Positions 8,615-16,596 of a stretch of 64,000 nucleotides of DNA are shown here, piece after piece. This stretch comes from QAMX01 sp003149835. Lineage in GTDB: Bacteria > Bacillota > Clostridia > Oscillospirales > QAMX01. The first letter of the stretch is position 1; each line of letters starts with the position of its first letter. The notes beneath the pieces are model-generated. The model was not told the DNA's origin. It searched no databases and saw only the letters and a program-made list of their open reading frames with translations. Made by a program: the position numbers and the translations under genes. The stretch covers positions 25,699-89,698 of the forward strand of contig CAUGMN010000001.1 in assembly GCA_959600635.1 (NCBI GenBank). The letters are read 5' to 3'.

Positions 8615-10624
8615 CTACGAGATGTCGGCGAGGTCTAAATACGCCGCGCCGTTGAGGGCGATAAAATCCTTGCGCCCCTGCAAGTTGTTGCCGAGCAGGA
8701 GATCGAACATCTCGGAAGTGCGCTCGCTCTCCTCGGGCGTGACCAAAATCAGCCGCCGCGTCGCGGGCGACATCGTCGTCTCCCACATCATCTCCGGCTC
8801 GTTCTCTCCGAGCCCTTTCGAGCGCTGGATGGTATATTTTTTGTCGCCGATTTTTTCGAGGATTGCGGCCTTTTCATGGTCGTCATAGGCGAAATAGGTG
8901 TCGTTTTTGCAGGTGATCTCGTAGAGCGGCGTCTCGGCGATGTAGACAAAGCCCTCGGTGATCAGCGTCGGGACGAGGCGGTAGAGCATGGTCAGGATCA
9001 GCGTGCGGATATGAAAGCCGTCCTCGTCGGCGTCGGTGCAGATGATGACCTTGCTCCAACGCAGCGAGGCGAGGTCAAAGGCCCCCAGCTCCTTGGAACG
9101 CGAGGTCAGCTCGACGCCGCAGCCGAGCACTTTGAGAAGATTGGTGATGATTTCGCTCTTAAAGATTTTCGACGGCTCGGATTTGAGGCAGTTGAGGATT
9201 TTGCCGCGCACGGGCATGATGGCCTGAAACTCCGCGTCGCGCCCTAATTTGCAGGAGCCGAGCGCCGAATCGCCCTCGACGATATAGAGCTCGCGCTGCG
9301 AGGTGTCGCGGCTGCGGCAGTCGACGAACTTTTCGACGCGGCTGGTGATGTCCATGTTGCCGGAGAGCTTTTTGCGCGTATTCTGCCGCGCCGCCTCGGC
9401 CGATTCGCGGATCTGCTTGTTCCGCAGCACCTGATCGGCGATCTTGTCGGCGTCGGCTTTGTTTTCGATGAAGTAGACTTCCAGCGACGTGCGCAGAAAA
9501 TCGGTCATCGCGTCCTGAATAAACTTGTTGGTGATCGCCTTTTTGGTCTGGTTTTCATACGACGTGACCGTTGAAAACGAGCTGGTGACGAGAACCAGGC
9601 TGTCGGCGACGTCGTTAAAATTGATCTTCGTCGCGCCCTTGGGATATTTGCCGTTCTGTTTGAGATAGGCGTCGATCGCGGAGACAAAAGCGCTTTTGAC
9701 GGCCTTTTCCGGCGCGCCGCCGTGTTCGAGCCACGAGGAGTTGTGGAAATAAGTGATCGAGGGCGCCGCGCGCGTCATGCAGAAAGCGGCGGAGAGCCGC
9801 ACCTTGTATTCGGGCTTGTCCGCGCGGTCGCGCCCGCGCCGCTCCGACTGACAGAAATGCACCGGCGTCAGAGCGTCGAGCGAGGCGAGCTCCTCGACAT
9901 AGCCGGAGATGCCGTTTTCATAGAGAAATTCACTGGTCTCAAATTTGCCGTTTTCCAGCTCGTTTCTGAGCACGAATTTGACGCCGGCGTTGACGACCGC
10001 CTGCTTTTTCAGCGTGTCGACGTAATAGTCAAGCGGGATGGCGATGTCGGTAAAGACCTCTAAATCGGGCCGCCAGCGGTGAATCGTGCCGTTTTTTTTG
10101 CGTCCGGCAGGCTCTTTGATGAGCTTGCCCTCGGCTTTGGTGACGTTGACGCCCTTTTTAAAGTGCAGCGTGTACTGAAACCCGTCGTAACAGCTGACGA
10201 CGTCCATATATTCCGAGGAATACTGCGTCGCGCAGGAGCCGAGGCCGTTGAGGCCGAGCGAATACTCATAGCTGGCGCTCTCGCTGTTGTGGTATTTGCC
10301 GCCGGCGTAAAGCTCGCAGTAGACGAGATCCCAGTTGTAGCGCTTTTCAATGGGGTTCCAGTCGACCGGACAGCCGCGGCCGCCGTCCTCGACCTCGATG
10401 GAGTGGTCGGCGAAGCGCGTGACGGTGATGACGCTGCCGAAGCCCTGCCGCGCCTCGTCGATGGAGTTGGAGAGGATCTCAAAAAAGGAGTGCTCGCACC
10501 CCTCGATCCCGTCCGACCCGAAGATGACGGCGGGGCGCTTGCGCACCCGGTCGGGCCCCTTCAACTGTTTGATGCTTTCGTTGCCATAGCCTGCGGAGGA
10601 TTTGACCGCCATTTGCTTGTTCAC
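8615..10624 (-). CDS. parE: DNA topoisomerase IV subunit B-like (ParE)
   Basis: This is the 669-residue ATPase/TOPRIM subunit. The GHKL ATP site is seen as EILSNSIDEAR (Asn53), EVEDGGRGCPV and YSLGLNGLGSCATQ (residues 121-134). The TOPRIM metal site is EGDSA (450-454) and CTDADEDG (about 535), followed by QRSKGLGE. The ATP-lid motif reads GLNGLGS, where gyrases and standard ParE have GLHGVG, marking a divergent clostridial branch. A strong promoter (TTGACA-N17-TATACT) lies about 165 bases upstream and overlaps a perfect palindrome. It is the first gene of the parE-parC operon. Confidence 0.9.
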   Translation of the reverse strand: MNKQMAVKSSAGYGNESIKQLKGPDRVRKRPAVIFGSDGIEGCEHSFFEILSNSIDEARQGFGSVITVTRFADHSIEVEDGGRGCPVDWNPIEKRYNWDLVYCELYAGGKYHNSESASYEYSLGLNGLGSCATQYSSEYMDVVSCYDGFQYTLHFKKGVNVTKAEGKLIKEPAGRKKNGTIHRWRPDLEVFTDIAIPLDYYVDTLKKQAVVNAGVKFVLRNELENGKFETSEFLYENGISGYVEELASLDALTPVHFCQSERRGRDRADKPEYKVRLSAAFCMTRAAPSITYFHNSSWLEHGGAPEKAVKSAFVSAIDAYLKQNGKYPKGATKINFNDVADSLVLVTSSFSTVTSYENQTKKAITNKFIQDAMTDFLRTSLEVYFIENKADADKIADQVLRNKQIRESAEAARQNTRKKLSGNMDITSRVEKFVDCRSRDTSQRELYIVEGDSALGSCKLGRDAEFQAIMPVRGKILNCLKSEPSKIFKSEIITNLLKVLGCGVELTSRSKELGAFDLASLRWSKVIICTDADEDGFHIRTLILTMLYRLVPTLITEGFVYIAETPLYEITCKNDTYFAYDDHEKAAILEKIGDKKYTIQRSKGLGENEPEMMWETTMSPATRRLILVTPEESERTSEMFDLLLGNNLQGRKDFIALNGAAYLDLADIS

Positions 10625-10782
10625 CCTTCAAAAATCAAATCGCGCGCCGCGGAGAACAAAATTCTGAGCGGCGCAGTTCGGCCGCCGCGGCTATTTGGGC
10701 GCGCGGCGCTGAACCGCGGAAAGCCGCGGCCGCGCAAACGGCGGAAGCGGCGGCGAAATTCAGAAAAAAACCGATATTCCAG

Positions 10783-10816
10783 AATATAGTATACTATATT
10801 TTCCAATCCGTGTCAA
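10783..10816 (-). promoter_or_regulatory. parE-parC promoter with embedded 18-base palindrome
   Basis: On the minus strand TTGACA (10811-10816) and TATACT (10788-10793) are separated by exactly 17 bases. The -10 lies inside a perfect palindrome, AATATAGTA joined to TACTATATT (10783-10800), which is a candidate operator. Confidence 0.85.
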
Positions 10817-10975
10817 CCGGCCGCATTTTTGGCGCCGCTCCGGATCCCGCGCCCGCTGCCGGATGCCCGGCCTTTTTCATCCGGAACGGCTGAAAAACGT
10901 TTTTTTTGCTTTGACGCTTTTTTATCAAAAGGTGGACAAAACATTTGTACAGACTTAAAAGGATGCGAAAAACGA

Positions 10976-11004
10976 TTGCTTTTTTGAAGCTAATATGGTA
11001 AAAT
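10976..11004 (+). promoter_or_regulatory. Promoter of the TIM-barrel isomerase gene
   Basis: TTGCTT (10976-10981), a 17-base spacer and TAAAAT (10999-11004) lie about 110 bases before the ATG. The 10625-11116 gap otherwise holds only this promoter and that of parE. Confidence 0.75.
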
Positions 11005-11116
11005 GATGACGGAGAAAAGCAAAGGCGGACGGCCCGGCGTCGTTTCAAACAAAGCGGCGCTGAAAGGGCCGAAACGCGCCGCTTGCAGTCTCTAAAAAAA
11101 GAAGGGGGTATCCCAT

Positions 11117-11914
11117 ATGAAGCTCGGAATCATCGGCGGCGAGAGCGAAAAGGATTTCCAATATGTTCAGTCGCTGGGCCTCGGCTATATTGAATTTTGC
11201 ATCAACGTCGGCCAAAACGCCTTTGAACACGCGGCGCGCGCGGAAGAGATCGCCGGATACAGCAAAAAATACGGCGTCGCGGTTTCCTCGATCGGCCGCT
11301 GGGGCACGGAACGGCTGCTGCCGGACGGGACGGTCAACGACGAGGAATACCGCTCCGACCTCGCGCTGATCGATATGGCCGCGGCGGTGGGCTGTCCGGT
11401 CTTCGTCTGCGGCTGCAACGGAGTGAAAGAGATGAGCTTTATCGACAACGCTCTCCTCGCCGCGGACTATTTTCAAAAGCTCGTCGATTACGGCGCGGCG
11501 CGCGGCGTGAAAATCGCGGTGTATAACTGCGACTGGGGCAACGTGATTTTTGACCGGCGCGGCTGGGATATCGTGCTGCCGAAGGTCGAAGGGCTTGGGA
11601 TCAAATACGACACCTCGCACTGTATCAACCGCGGCGGCGACACCTTGCAGGAAATGCTCGACTATGGAAAGCGTTTCTACCACTTCCACATCAAGGGCAC
11701 GGTTCGGATCAACGGCCGGCATGTGGACGATCCTCCGGCGGGCATGGATATGACGCCGTGGGGCGCGGTGATGGATCTGCTGTATCTGCATGACTATAAG
11801 GCGGTGATGAGCATCGAGCCCCATTCTTCCGTATGGAGGCGCGGCAACCGCGAGGACTGGGGCGTGCGCTTTACCATCCAATATATCTCCAAGTTTATTC
11901 TCGACGAGGAGTAA
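11117..11914 (+). CDS. Sugar phosphate isomerase/epimerase family protein (AP endonuclease 2 TIM barrel)
   Basis: This 265-residue single-domain TIM barrel belongs to the xylose-isomerase-like superfamily. Probable metal ligands are visible: YIEF near residue 25, YDTSHC (Asp-x-x-His) near 170, HFHIKG near 192 and SIEPH near 235. Members isomerise or epimerise keto-sugars or inositol derivatives; the substrate cannot be read from sequence. It starts behind GAAGGGGGT with good spacing. It is monocistronic, with its own promoter and terminator, so no neighbours hint at a pathway. Confidence 0.8.
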   Translation: MKLGIIGGESEKDFQYVQSLGLGYIEFCINVGQNAFEHAARAEEIAGYSKKYGVAVSSIGRWGTERLLPDGTVNDEEYRSDLALIDMAAAVGCPVFVCGCNGVKEMSFIDNALLAADYFQKLVDYGAARGVKIAVYNCDWGNVIFDRRGWDIVLPKVEGLGIKYDTSHCINRGGDTLQEMLDYGKRFYHFHIKGTVRINGRHVDDPPAGMDMTPWGAVMDLLYLHDYKAVMSIEPHSSVWRRGNREDWGVRFTIQYISKFILDEE

Positions 11915-11933
11915 AAGGAAGAACCGTTTCGAA

Positions 11934-11976
11934 ATGGAAGGGCGACCGTGGAAACTTCGGCCGCCCTTCCATTTTT
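11934..11976 (+). terminator. Intrinsic terminator
   Basis: The stem ATGGAAGGGCG (11934-11944) pairs with CGCCCTTCCAT (11962-11972) and is followed by TTTTT. It ends the TIM-barrel gene. Confidence 0.9.
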
Positions 11977-11993
11977 CGGATTTAATCTATTTT

Positions 11994-12054
11994 AGTCGAA
12001 TAAAGTCAAAATTAGCATTGTGAAATCGCGTTTTGTCGGAAAATATGGTATTAT
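11994..12054 (+). promoter_or_regulatory. Promoter of orphan Spo0A-C gene with 0A-box-like elements
   Basis: AGTCGA at 11994, TTTGTCGG at 12032 and a -10 TATTAT at 12049-12054 are present with no good -35. The same three elements occur at identical spacing before the second Spo0A-C gene (63546, 63584, 63601). Spo0A boxes are TGTCGAA-like, so autoregulation or Spo0A control is plausible inference. Confidence 0.6.
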
Positions 12055-12089
12055 GGAAAAAACGGGGTCGTCTGTCCGGAGGTATGGTT

Positions 12090-12419
12090 ATGAGAGCGTT
12101 GTTGGACAAGCTGGGAATATCGGCAAAATATAAGGGGTATCGTATGCTGATTTACGCAATCGAAATCGCCGTGGAGGACGATACTGCGGTTTCAATGATC
12201 ACAAAACGGATCTATCCCCACATTGCCAAGGAATACGATATTTCTCCGGTTAATGTGGAAAAGAATATCAGGATGGCGATCTCCGCGTTCTGGACGCACG
12301 GCAACCGCGACCTTTACGACAAGATCGTCGGCTATCCGATCACGCAGAAGCCGAGCAACGCCGAATTCATCGGCGCGATTTCCTCCTACGTCATCAGGAC
12401 GAAGGAATATAAAAGATAA
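12090..12419 (+). CDS. Stand-alone Spo0A C-terminal DNA-binding domain protein (paralog 1)
   Basis: This 109-residue protein matches only the effector domain of the sporulation regulator Spo0A: LLDKLGISAKYKGYRMLIYAI, then SMITKRIYPHIAKEYDISPVNVEKNIRMAISAFW with the recognition helix, then the terminal KPSNAEFIGAISSYV. The phosphoacceptor receiver domain is absent, so phosphorelay cannot control it directly. The second ATG (12090) is chosen because GGAGG is 7 bases upstream, against 1 base for the ATG at 12084. It should bind DNA, probably Spo0A-like sites. A paralog begins at 63642 with the same promoter layout. Confidence 0.88.
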   Translation: MRALLDKLGISAKYKGYRMLIYAIEIAVEDDTAVSMITKRIYPHIAKEYDISPVNVEKNIRMAISAFWTHGNRDLYDKIVGYPITQKPSNAEFIGAISSYVIRTKEYKR

Positions 12420-12542
12420 ATCCGCCGCTATTTTCAAAGGCGCCGGTCGCGGCTTTGTGAGCAAAATGGAGCATACGGAGGCGGCGGGGAATACAGAAAC
12501 CGTTCGTTTGAAAATACAGAGCAGGCAATTTGAAGAGAGCGA

Positions 12543-12571
12543 TTGACTTTGCCCGCTATATGTGCTATAAT
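12543..12571 (+). promoter_or_regulatory. pnuC promoter
   Basis: TTGACT (12543-12548), a 17-base spacer and a perfect TATAAT (12566-12571) precede a structured leader. Confidence 0.88.
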
Positions 12572-12577
12572 TCCCAA

Positions 12578-12668
12578 AAAGATTCTGCCACCGGGTAGAA
12601 ACATGCGAAAGCATTCGCTACACATCGTTAGGTCTTGGAAGATGTGTATGCGGATGCTTATTTTTTTT
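12578..12668 (+). promoter_or_regulatory. Structured pnuC leader: candidate riboswitch/attenuator
   Basis: Three hairpins follow the promoter. Hairpin 1 (12583-12600) pairs TTCTGCC with GGTAGAA. Hairpin 2 (12603-12614) is ATGC-GAAA-GCAT, a GNRA tetraloop. The third (12611-12657) pairs GCATTCGC with GCGGATGC and ACACATC with GATGTGT, and is followed by TTATTTTTTTT, so it is a transcription terminator. The GCAT at 12611-12614 is shared by hairpins 2 and 3, making them mutually exclusive. Ribosome site and ATG of pnuC come right after. NAD+-type ligands are suggested by the gene, not by a motif I can name. Confidence 0.7.
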
Positions 12669-12682
12669 GGAGGACTTTGAAA

Positions 12683-13399
12683 ATGGCAAAGAAAGGGAAT
12701 GTTTGGCTTTCATACTTTACAAAAGGGGAATGGGCTTTATGGATGGCTTCTGCCGGGATGATTTTGATCTCCTTTTTTCTTTTTGACAGAGAAAATCCGC
12801 TGACTCTGATCGCTTCTTTGATCGGCGTCACCTCTTTAATCTTCAATGCAAAGGGCCATCCGTTCGGTCAGCTTTTGATGGTCGCATTCAGCGTTTTATA
12901 TGGCGTCGTTTCTTTTACGTTTTCCTATTACGGAGAAATGATGACTTATTTGGGAATGACCGCGCCGATGGCCGTTTTCTCTCTGATCTCATGGCTCCGC
13001 AATCCATACGACGGCGGCAGGCCGGAAGTGCGGGTGAACCGGTTAAAAGGGCGCGAAATCATTTTGATGCTGGCGTTAGCCGCCGTCATCACCGGCGCAT
13101 TTTACTTTGTTCTCAAAGCGTTTGATACGGCAAATCTGATTCTAAGCACAATATCCGTCACAACAAGCTTTCTGGCGGTCTATCTGACGTTCAGGAGAAG
13201 CGCCTATTATGCCGTCGGCTATGCGGCCAATGATGTGGTGCTGATTGTTTTGTGGATATTGGCCGCACTTTCGGACAGATCCTACCTATCGGTGGTGATT
13301 TGCTTCACGGTATTTTTGGTCAACGATCTCTACGGCTTTTTGAATTGGTCAAAAATGCGGAAACGGCAGGAAAGCGGCGGCGAGCGCCGTCGCCGGTAA
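12683..13399 (+). CDS. pnuC: Nicotinamide riboside-type transporter PnuC
   Basis: This 238-residue membrane protein has seven or so hydrophobic segments in the PnuC pattern: the N-terminal WALWMASAGMILISFFLF, the conserved SLIGVTSLIFNAKGHPFGQL, and the C-terminal NDLYGFLNWSKM with its Asn/Trp-rich end. PnuC proteins facilitate uptake of nicotinamide riboside, which is trapped by phosphorylation for NAD synthesis. The ATG at 12683 follows GGAGGA directly after the leader terminator. Expression is probably set by attenuation in that leader. Related Pnu proteins carry other vitamins, so the ligand is likely but not proven. Confidence 0.86.
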   Translation: MAKKGNVWLSYFTKGEWALWMASAGMILISFFLFDRENPLTLIASLIGVTSLIFNAKGHPFGQLLMVAFSVLYGVVSFTFSYYGEMMTYLGMTAPMAVFSLISWLRNPYDGGRPEVRVNRLKGREIILMLALAAVITGAFYFVLKAFDTANLILSTISVTTSFLAVYLTFRRSAYYAVGYAANDVVLIVLWILAALSDRSYLSVVICFTVFLVNDLYGFLNWSKMRKRQESGGERRRR

Positions 13400-13470
13400 A
13401 GGCCGTCGATCGAAGCTCTTTTCAGCGCAGGAGCTTACCTCCTCGGGCATGATCGGAAAAACGGGGAAAG

Positions 13471-13508
13471 AAAAAAACGGCATAGCCGCAAATGGCTATG
13501 CCGTTATT
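13471..13508. terminator. Bidirectional terminator between pnuC and amidohydrolase
   Basis: AACGGCATAGCC (13476-13487) pairs perfectly with GGCTATGCCGTT (13494-13505). The A run on the left makes it strongest for the minus-strand gene. Confidence 0.9.
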
Positions 13509-13599
13509 CCATCCAGAACCGCCCGCGTGTTCCCCGTCCGCTGCGCCCGCATGACAAAGGGCGCGGCCGCAGTCTGTTTTTTCCGCCGCCTGTCCGCGC

Positions 13600-14793
13600 T
13601 CAGAGCGCAAACAGCTCCTGAGCGTTATCGTGCAGAATGCGCTTGGCAATGTAGCGGGCATAGGGCATATCGATCGCCCCGTCTTCGATCATGTCCGCGA
13701 GCGCGCGGGACAAAACGTGCTCCATGGCGAGGAGCGCGCCGACGCTGTCCTCGGGCATCCATGTGTCGCAGCCCCACGTGAGCCGGTGCGCGTCGGCGAC
13801 TTCGAGCGCGGTGACGAGGTAGCCGCGCGCCGCAAAGGTCGAGAGATAGGGAATCCAGCAGGTGTCGGAAAAGACGTTGGGCGCGGCGAGCAGCAGCGCA
13901 TAGGTGTCGTCCGTCCAGGGGAAGCCGCCGTGCAGGAGATGAAAAACCGTGTCGGGGTGGCGGCGGATCAGCTTCAAAAGCCCGATCGGGTTCGTCCGCT
14001 CGTACTGCCCCGTGCCGGTGTGGATTTGCAGAGGCAGCCGCAGCTCTGCGGCTGCGGACGCCAGCTCATCCATGACGACGTCGCCGAAATCGAGGATCTC
14101 CTGCTCCGTGGCGTTCGGGTTGTTGAGCGCTTTTCCGGCGCGGACGAGATCGGTGTTCTCAAAGACGATCGGCCGCTCATAGGCGATCGCCACTTTCAGC
14201 GCCGCGCAGCCGCCGGCCTTTTTGCGCGCCACGGCGCGGCGCATCTCGTCGAGATAGCTCCGCATAGTCGCGCATTCCCTGTCGGCAAACAGCGAACGGG
14301 CAAAAAAGCCGTTCGGCTCCGGCTTGCCGGCCAGATAGCCCGAGAAAAAGCAGTCGCAGCGGAAGCTCGGCTTAAACAGCGACGGGTGGCCGAGGTCGTC
14401 GCCGGGGCGCGGCTGACGCTCGTTAACGACCGCGTCGAAGCGGCAGGTGTCGGTGAGCAGCCGCAGGTGGTGCTGCGGGTCGGCGTAGGCGGCCCTGACG
14501 GCGTCGTCGAGCGCGGGGACGGCGTCGGCGCGGACGGGAATGCCGTAGACCTGTTCCAGAGCGGCGAACAGCCAGCGGAAAAAGCTGTTCGTCCCGTTTT
14601 TGAGCAGATAGCGCTCCCAAGCGGCCGTGTCGCCGATCTGAGGCGGCCGCGCCGCCCAGTTGACGTAGCTGTGTTCGAGGAGCTCGCGCAGGCCGACGCC
14701 GCGGTAATCCTCGTCGTTGAGGTGGTGGTTGTGCGTCGAGATGATGCGGAGCGAGCGGATGTATTCCAACAGCTCATGGCGGATATCGGACAT
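13600..14793 (-). CDS. Amidohydrolase 2 family metal-dependent hydrolase
   Basis: This 397-residue TIM-barrel amidohydrolase shows the N-terminal metal motif STHNHH (residues 19-24), LQIHTGTG (third His), FHLLHGGFPW and the late Asp in WGCDTWMPEDS. The family includes decarboxylases, uronate isomerase relatives and lactonases; I cannot fix the substrate. The ATG sits behind GAAAGGAG with good spacing. It stands alone between a terminator and a membrane-protein gene, so context gives no pathway. Confidence 0.8.
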   Translation of the reverse strand: MSDIRHELLEYIRSLRIISTHNHHLNDEDYRGVGLRELLEHSYVNWAARPPQIGDTAAWERYLLKNGTNSFFRWLFAALEQVYGIPVRADAVPALDDAVRAAYADPQHHLRLLTDTCRFDAVVNERQPRPGDDLGHPSLFKPSFRCDCFFSGYLAGKPEPNGFFARSLFADRECATMRSYLDEMRRAVARKKAGGCAALKVAIAYERPIVFENTDLVRAGKALNNPNATEQEILDFGDVVMDELASAAAELRLPLQIHTGTGQYERTNPIGLLKLIRRHPDTVFHLLHGGFPWTDDTYALLLAAPNVFSDTCWIPYLSTFAARGYLVTALEVADAHRLTWGCDTWMPEDSVGALLAMEHVLSRALADMIEDGAIDMPYARYIAKRILHDNAQELFAL

Positions 14794-14932
14794 AGAGAGG
14801 CTCCTTTCAAATCGCGGCTTTCAAAATCGGGCCGGGGTTTTACGGCCTTTCAAAAGCGCGCGGAAGATCGTTGAGAGAGAAATATCCCTGCGACGCTGAA
14901 AAGGCCGGCCGGCTGATCAGAAAGCGACGAAA

Positions 14933-15919
14933 TCAAAAACGGCGGCGTGGATCAGCGGCAGAGCGGGTCCTGCTGCTGTGATCAGGAGAAAACGAGGTCT
15001 GCGTTCGGCGCGAACTCCGTTTTTTGATGTTTTTGGTGGCGCGTATCACCATAAAGACCGCGATCATAACCGAAGAAACACACACCACGGAACCGGTGAT
15101 CGTATTGGCTATCCGGCGGAAGACCGCCTCTTCGGCGCCGAACTCCGCAATCATCGCCGTTTGTAAAGCCATGACGGACATCATGGCGCCCGTAAAGGCA
15201 ATGGCTTTGGATGCGGAGAGAAGAGGGCTTTTGAACTTTCGAAATTTGAAGACATGGACAGTCGCTGTGATCGCCGTATAGAAGGTATACATAGCCGACA
15301 GATAAATCACGTAACCGGGGTATTCATAGTGCAGATTATCGCGGATCATCAGCACGGTCATGCCTGACATTCCCGTATTCAGGAGCAACATGAGCAGCCC
15401 GCAAATGCGGTATCCTTTCCATTCAAACAATTCTCTGTCCTCGGGGCGGTGGTATTGTTTTAAATGGCGTATATGATACACAAGGGACAGACGGACGGCT
15501 CCGAGCATCAGGTAATACGCCGCGATGGCCGCAAACCAGACGGAACGATAGAGAACCGCCGCAACGCCTCTGAATATGGCGTAAACGGTGTTAACGATCA
15601 GTCCCTGATAAATCGAGGCCGTTCCCCTGAATGCGACGTCATTTAACAACAGATGCCCGATGGGGTTCCGATTGAGATGTTTGACGACCGGCAAATTCCA
15701 AAACCCTTCTTTGACGGAGCGGATCAGCTTCGGAAAGCAAAGCGCCGCGGCGGTCAGGGCGTATGCCGAAACCAGATAGGAGATATAGGCCAGCGCCGTG
15801 GCTTTGAAGGAATCGGATAAACCGAAGACCAGCAGCAGGACGGAGATGGGGATGAGCAGCAATGTCACCCACAGAGGCGGATAGAATACTTTTTTCAGTG
15901 CGCTTTTCCATCGATCCAT
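14933..15919 (-). CDS. Uncharacterised polytopic membrane protein
   Basis: This protein of about 328 residues has roughly eight hydrophobic segments (for example LWVTLLLIPISVLLLVF near 20, YICGLLML-type segments mid-protein and SVVCVSSVMIAVFMVI near 290). The C-terminus is basic and Ser/Arg-rich and should be cytoplasmic. I recognise no family. The ATG at 15919 (MDRWK) is 6-7 bases from AGAGGGA; the ATG at 15925 would be too close. It could be a transporter-like or sensor membrane domain, and nothing more can be said. Confidence 0.65.
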   Translation of the reverse strand: MDRWKSALKKVFYPPLWVTLLLIPISVLLLVFGLSDSFKATALAYISYLVSAYALTAAALCFPKLIRSVKEGFWNLPVVKHLNRNPIGHLLLNDVAFRGTASIYQGLIVNTVYAIFRGVAAVLYRSVWFAAIAAYYLMLGAVRLSLVYHIRHLKQYHRPEDRELFEWKGYRICGLLMLLLNTGMSGMTVLMIRDNLHYEYPGYVIYLSAMYTFYTAITATVHVFKFRKFKSPLLSASKAIAFTGAMMSVMALQTAMIAEFGAEEAVFRRIANTITGSVVCVSSVMIAVFMVIRATKNIKKRSSRRTQTSFSPDHSSRTRSAADPRRRF

Positions 15920-15925
15920 CGACAT

Positions 15926-16231
15926 TCCCTCTTATGTTCATCGACATCCATACGTTGTCCATTTCGCTTGGCAGAAAAAGACGTCGTTTTGAAAAATACC
16001 GGCAGAGCGGTCATTGGCTAAGCCCCCCCGGATTTTTACAGCCGCCGCAACAGACAGGACGGCCCGTCGGGGAAAGGCCGCGCGAGCGCAGCAAACGGTG
16101 TCGCGCGTGTCCGCTCAGAAAAAACGGCGGTTTCAAGGCGTTTCTTGAAGCCCCCCCACAGAGCGGCTATGAACCGCCCGCGGGCGAATGGGACTCGCGC
16201 CCACACGGCGTCATCCTGTCTCGGCGCTCTG
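15926..16231. other. Intergenic stretch without recognised gene
   Basis: Roughly 300 bases lie between two minus-strand genes. Overlapping open frames are Arg/Pro/Ser-rich shadows. I see nothing specific beyond the upstream region of the membrane-protein gene. Confidence 0.35.
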
Positions 16232-16396
16232 TTACTCTTTGTTTTTCGGGAGGACGCCAAAAATCACAACAAACATGCCAATCACGGAGAAAAGGATTCC
16301 AAACAGCTGAACAATGCCCCAGTTGGCATGAATGGCAACGTACGAACAGTGAAAGCCAAACAAAATCAGCGCAATCCCAAATAAAATCTTTTTCAT
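16232..16396 (-). CDS. Small membrane protein, 54 residues
   Basis: A short gene translating to MKKILFGIALILFGFHCSYV at the N-terminus and ending in VFGVLPKNKE. It has two predicted transmembrane helices (residues 4-22 and 28-48) joined by a short AIHANWG turn. AGGAG lies 9 bases before the ATG at 16396, which supports translation. The base composition is clearly AT-richer than the surroundings. Its function is unknown; it resembles the many two-helix inner-membrane peptides of Bacillota. Confidence 0.72.
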   Translation of the reverse strand: MKKILFGIALILFGFHCSYVAIHANWGIVQLFGILFSVIGMFVVIFGVLPKNKE

Positions 16397-16596
16397 CCTC
16401 TAAAACTCCTGACTCCTTGTATCCTTCGGCGAGCCAAGGCGGCGGGAGCATCATACCGGCGCGCGGCGCCGCGGGGGATGCCAACCGAAGCGGAGGAAAG
16501 GCCGGGCGAAAGCCGGGGTCCATCCGTCAGACCGGCTCGGCCGGAGTCCTCTGCGCGACAGCGGACAGAGAAACGCTCTCTGCCCGCCGGTAGATT

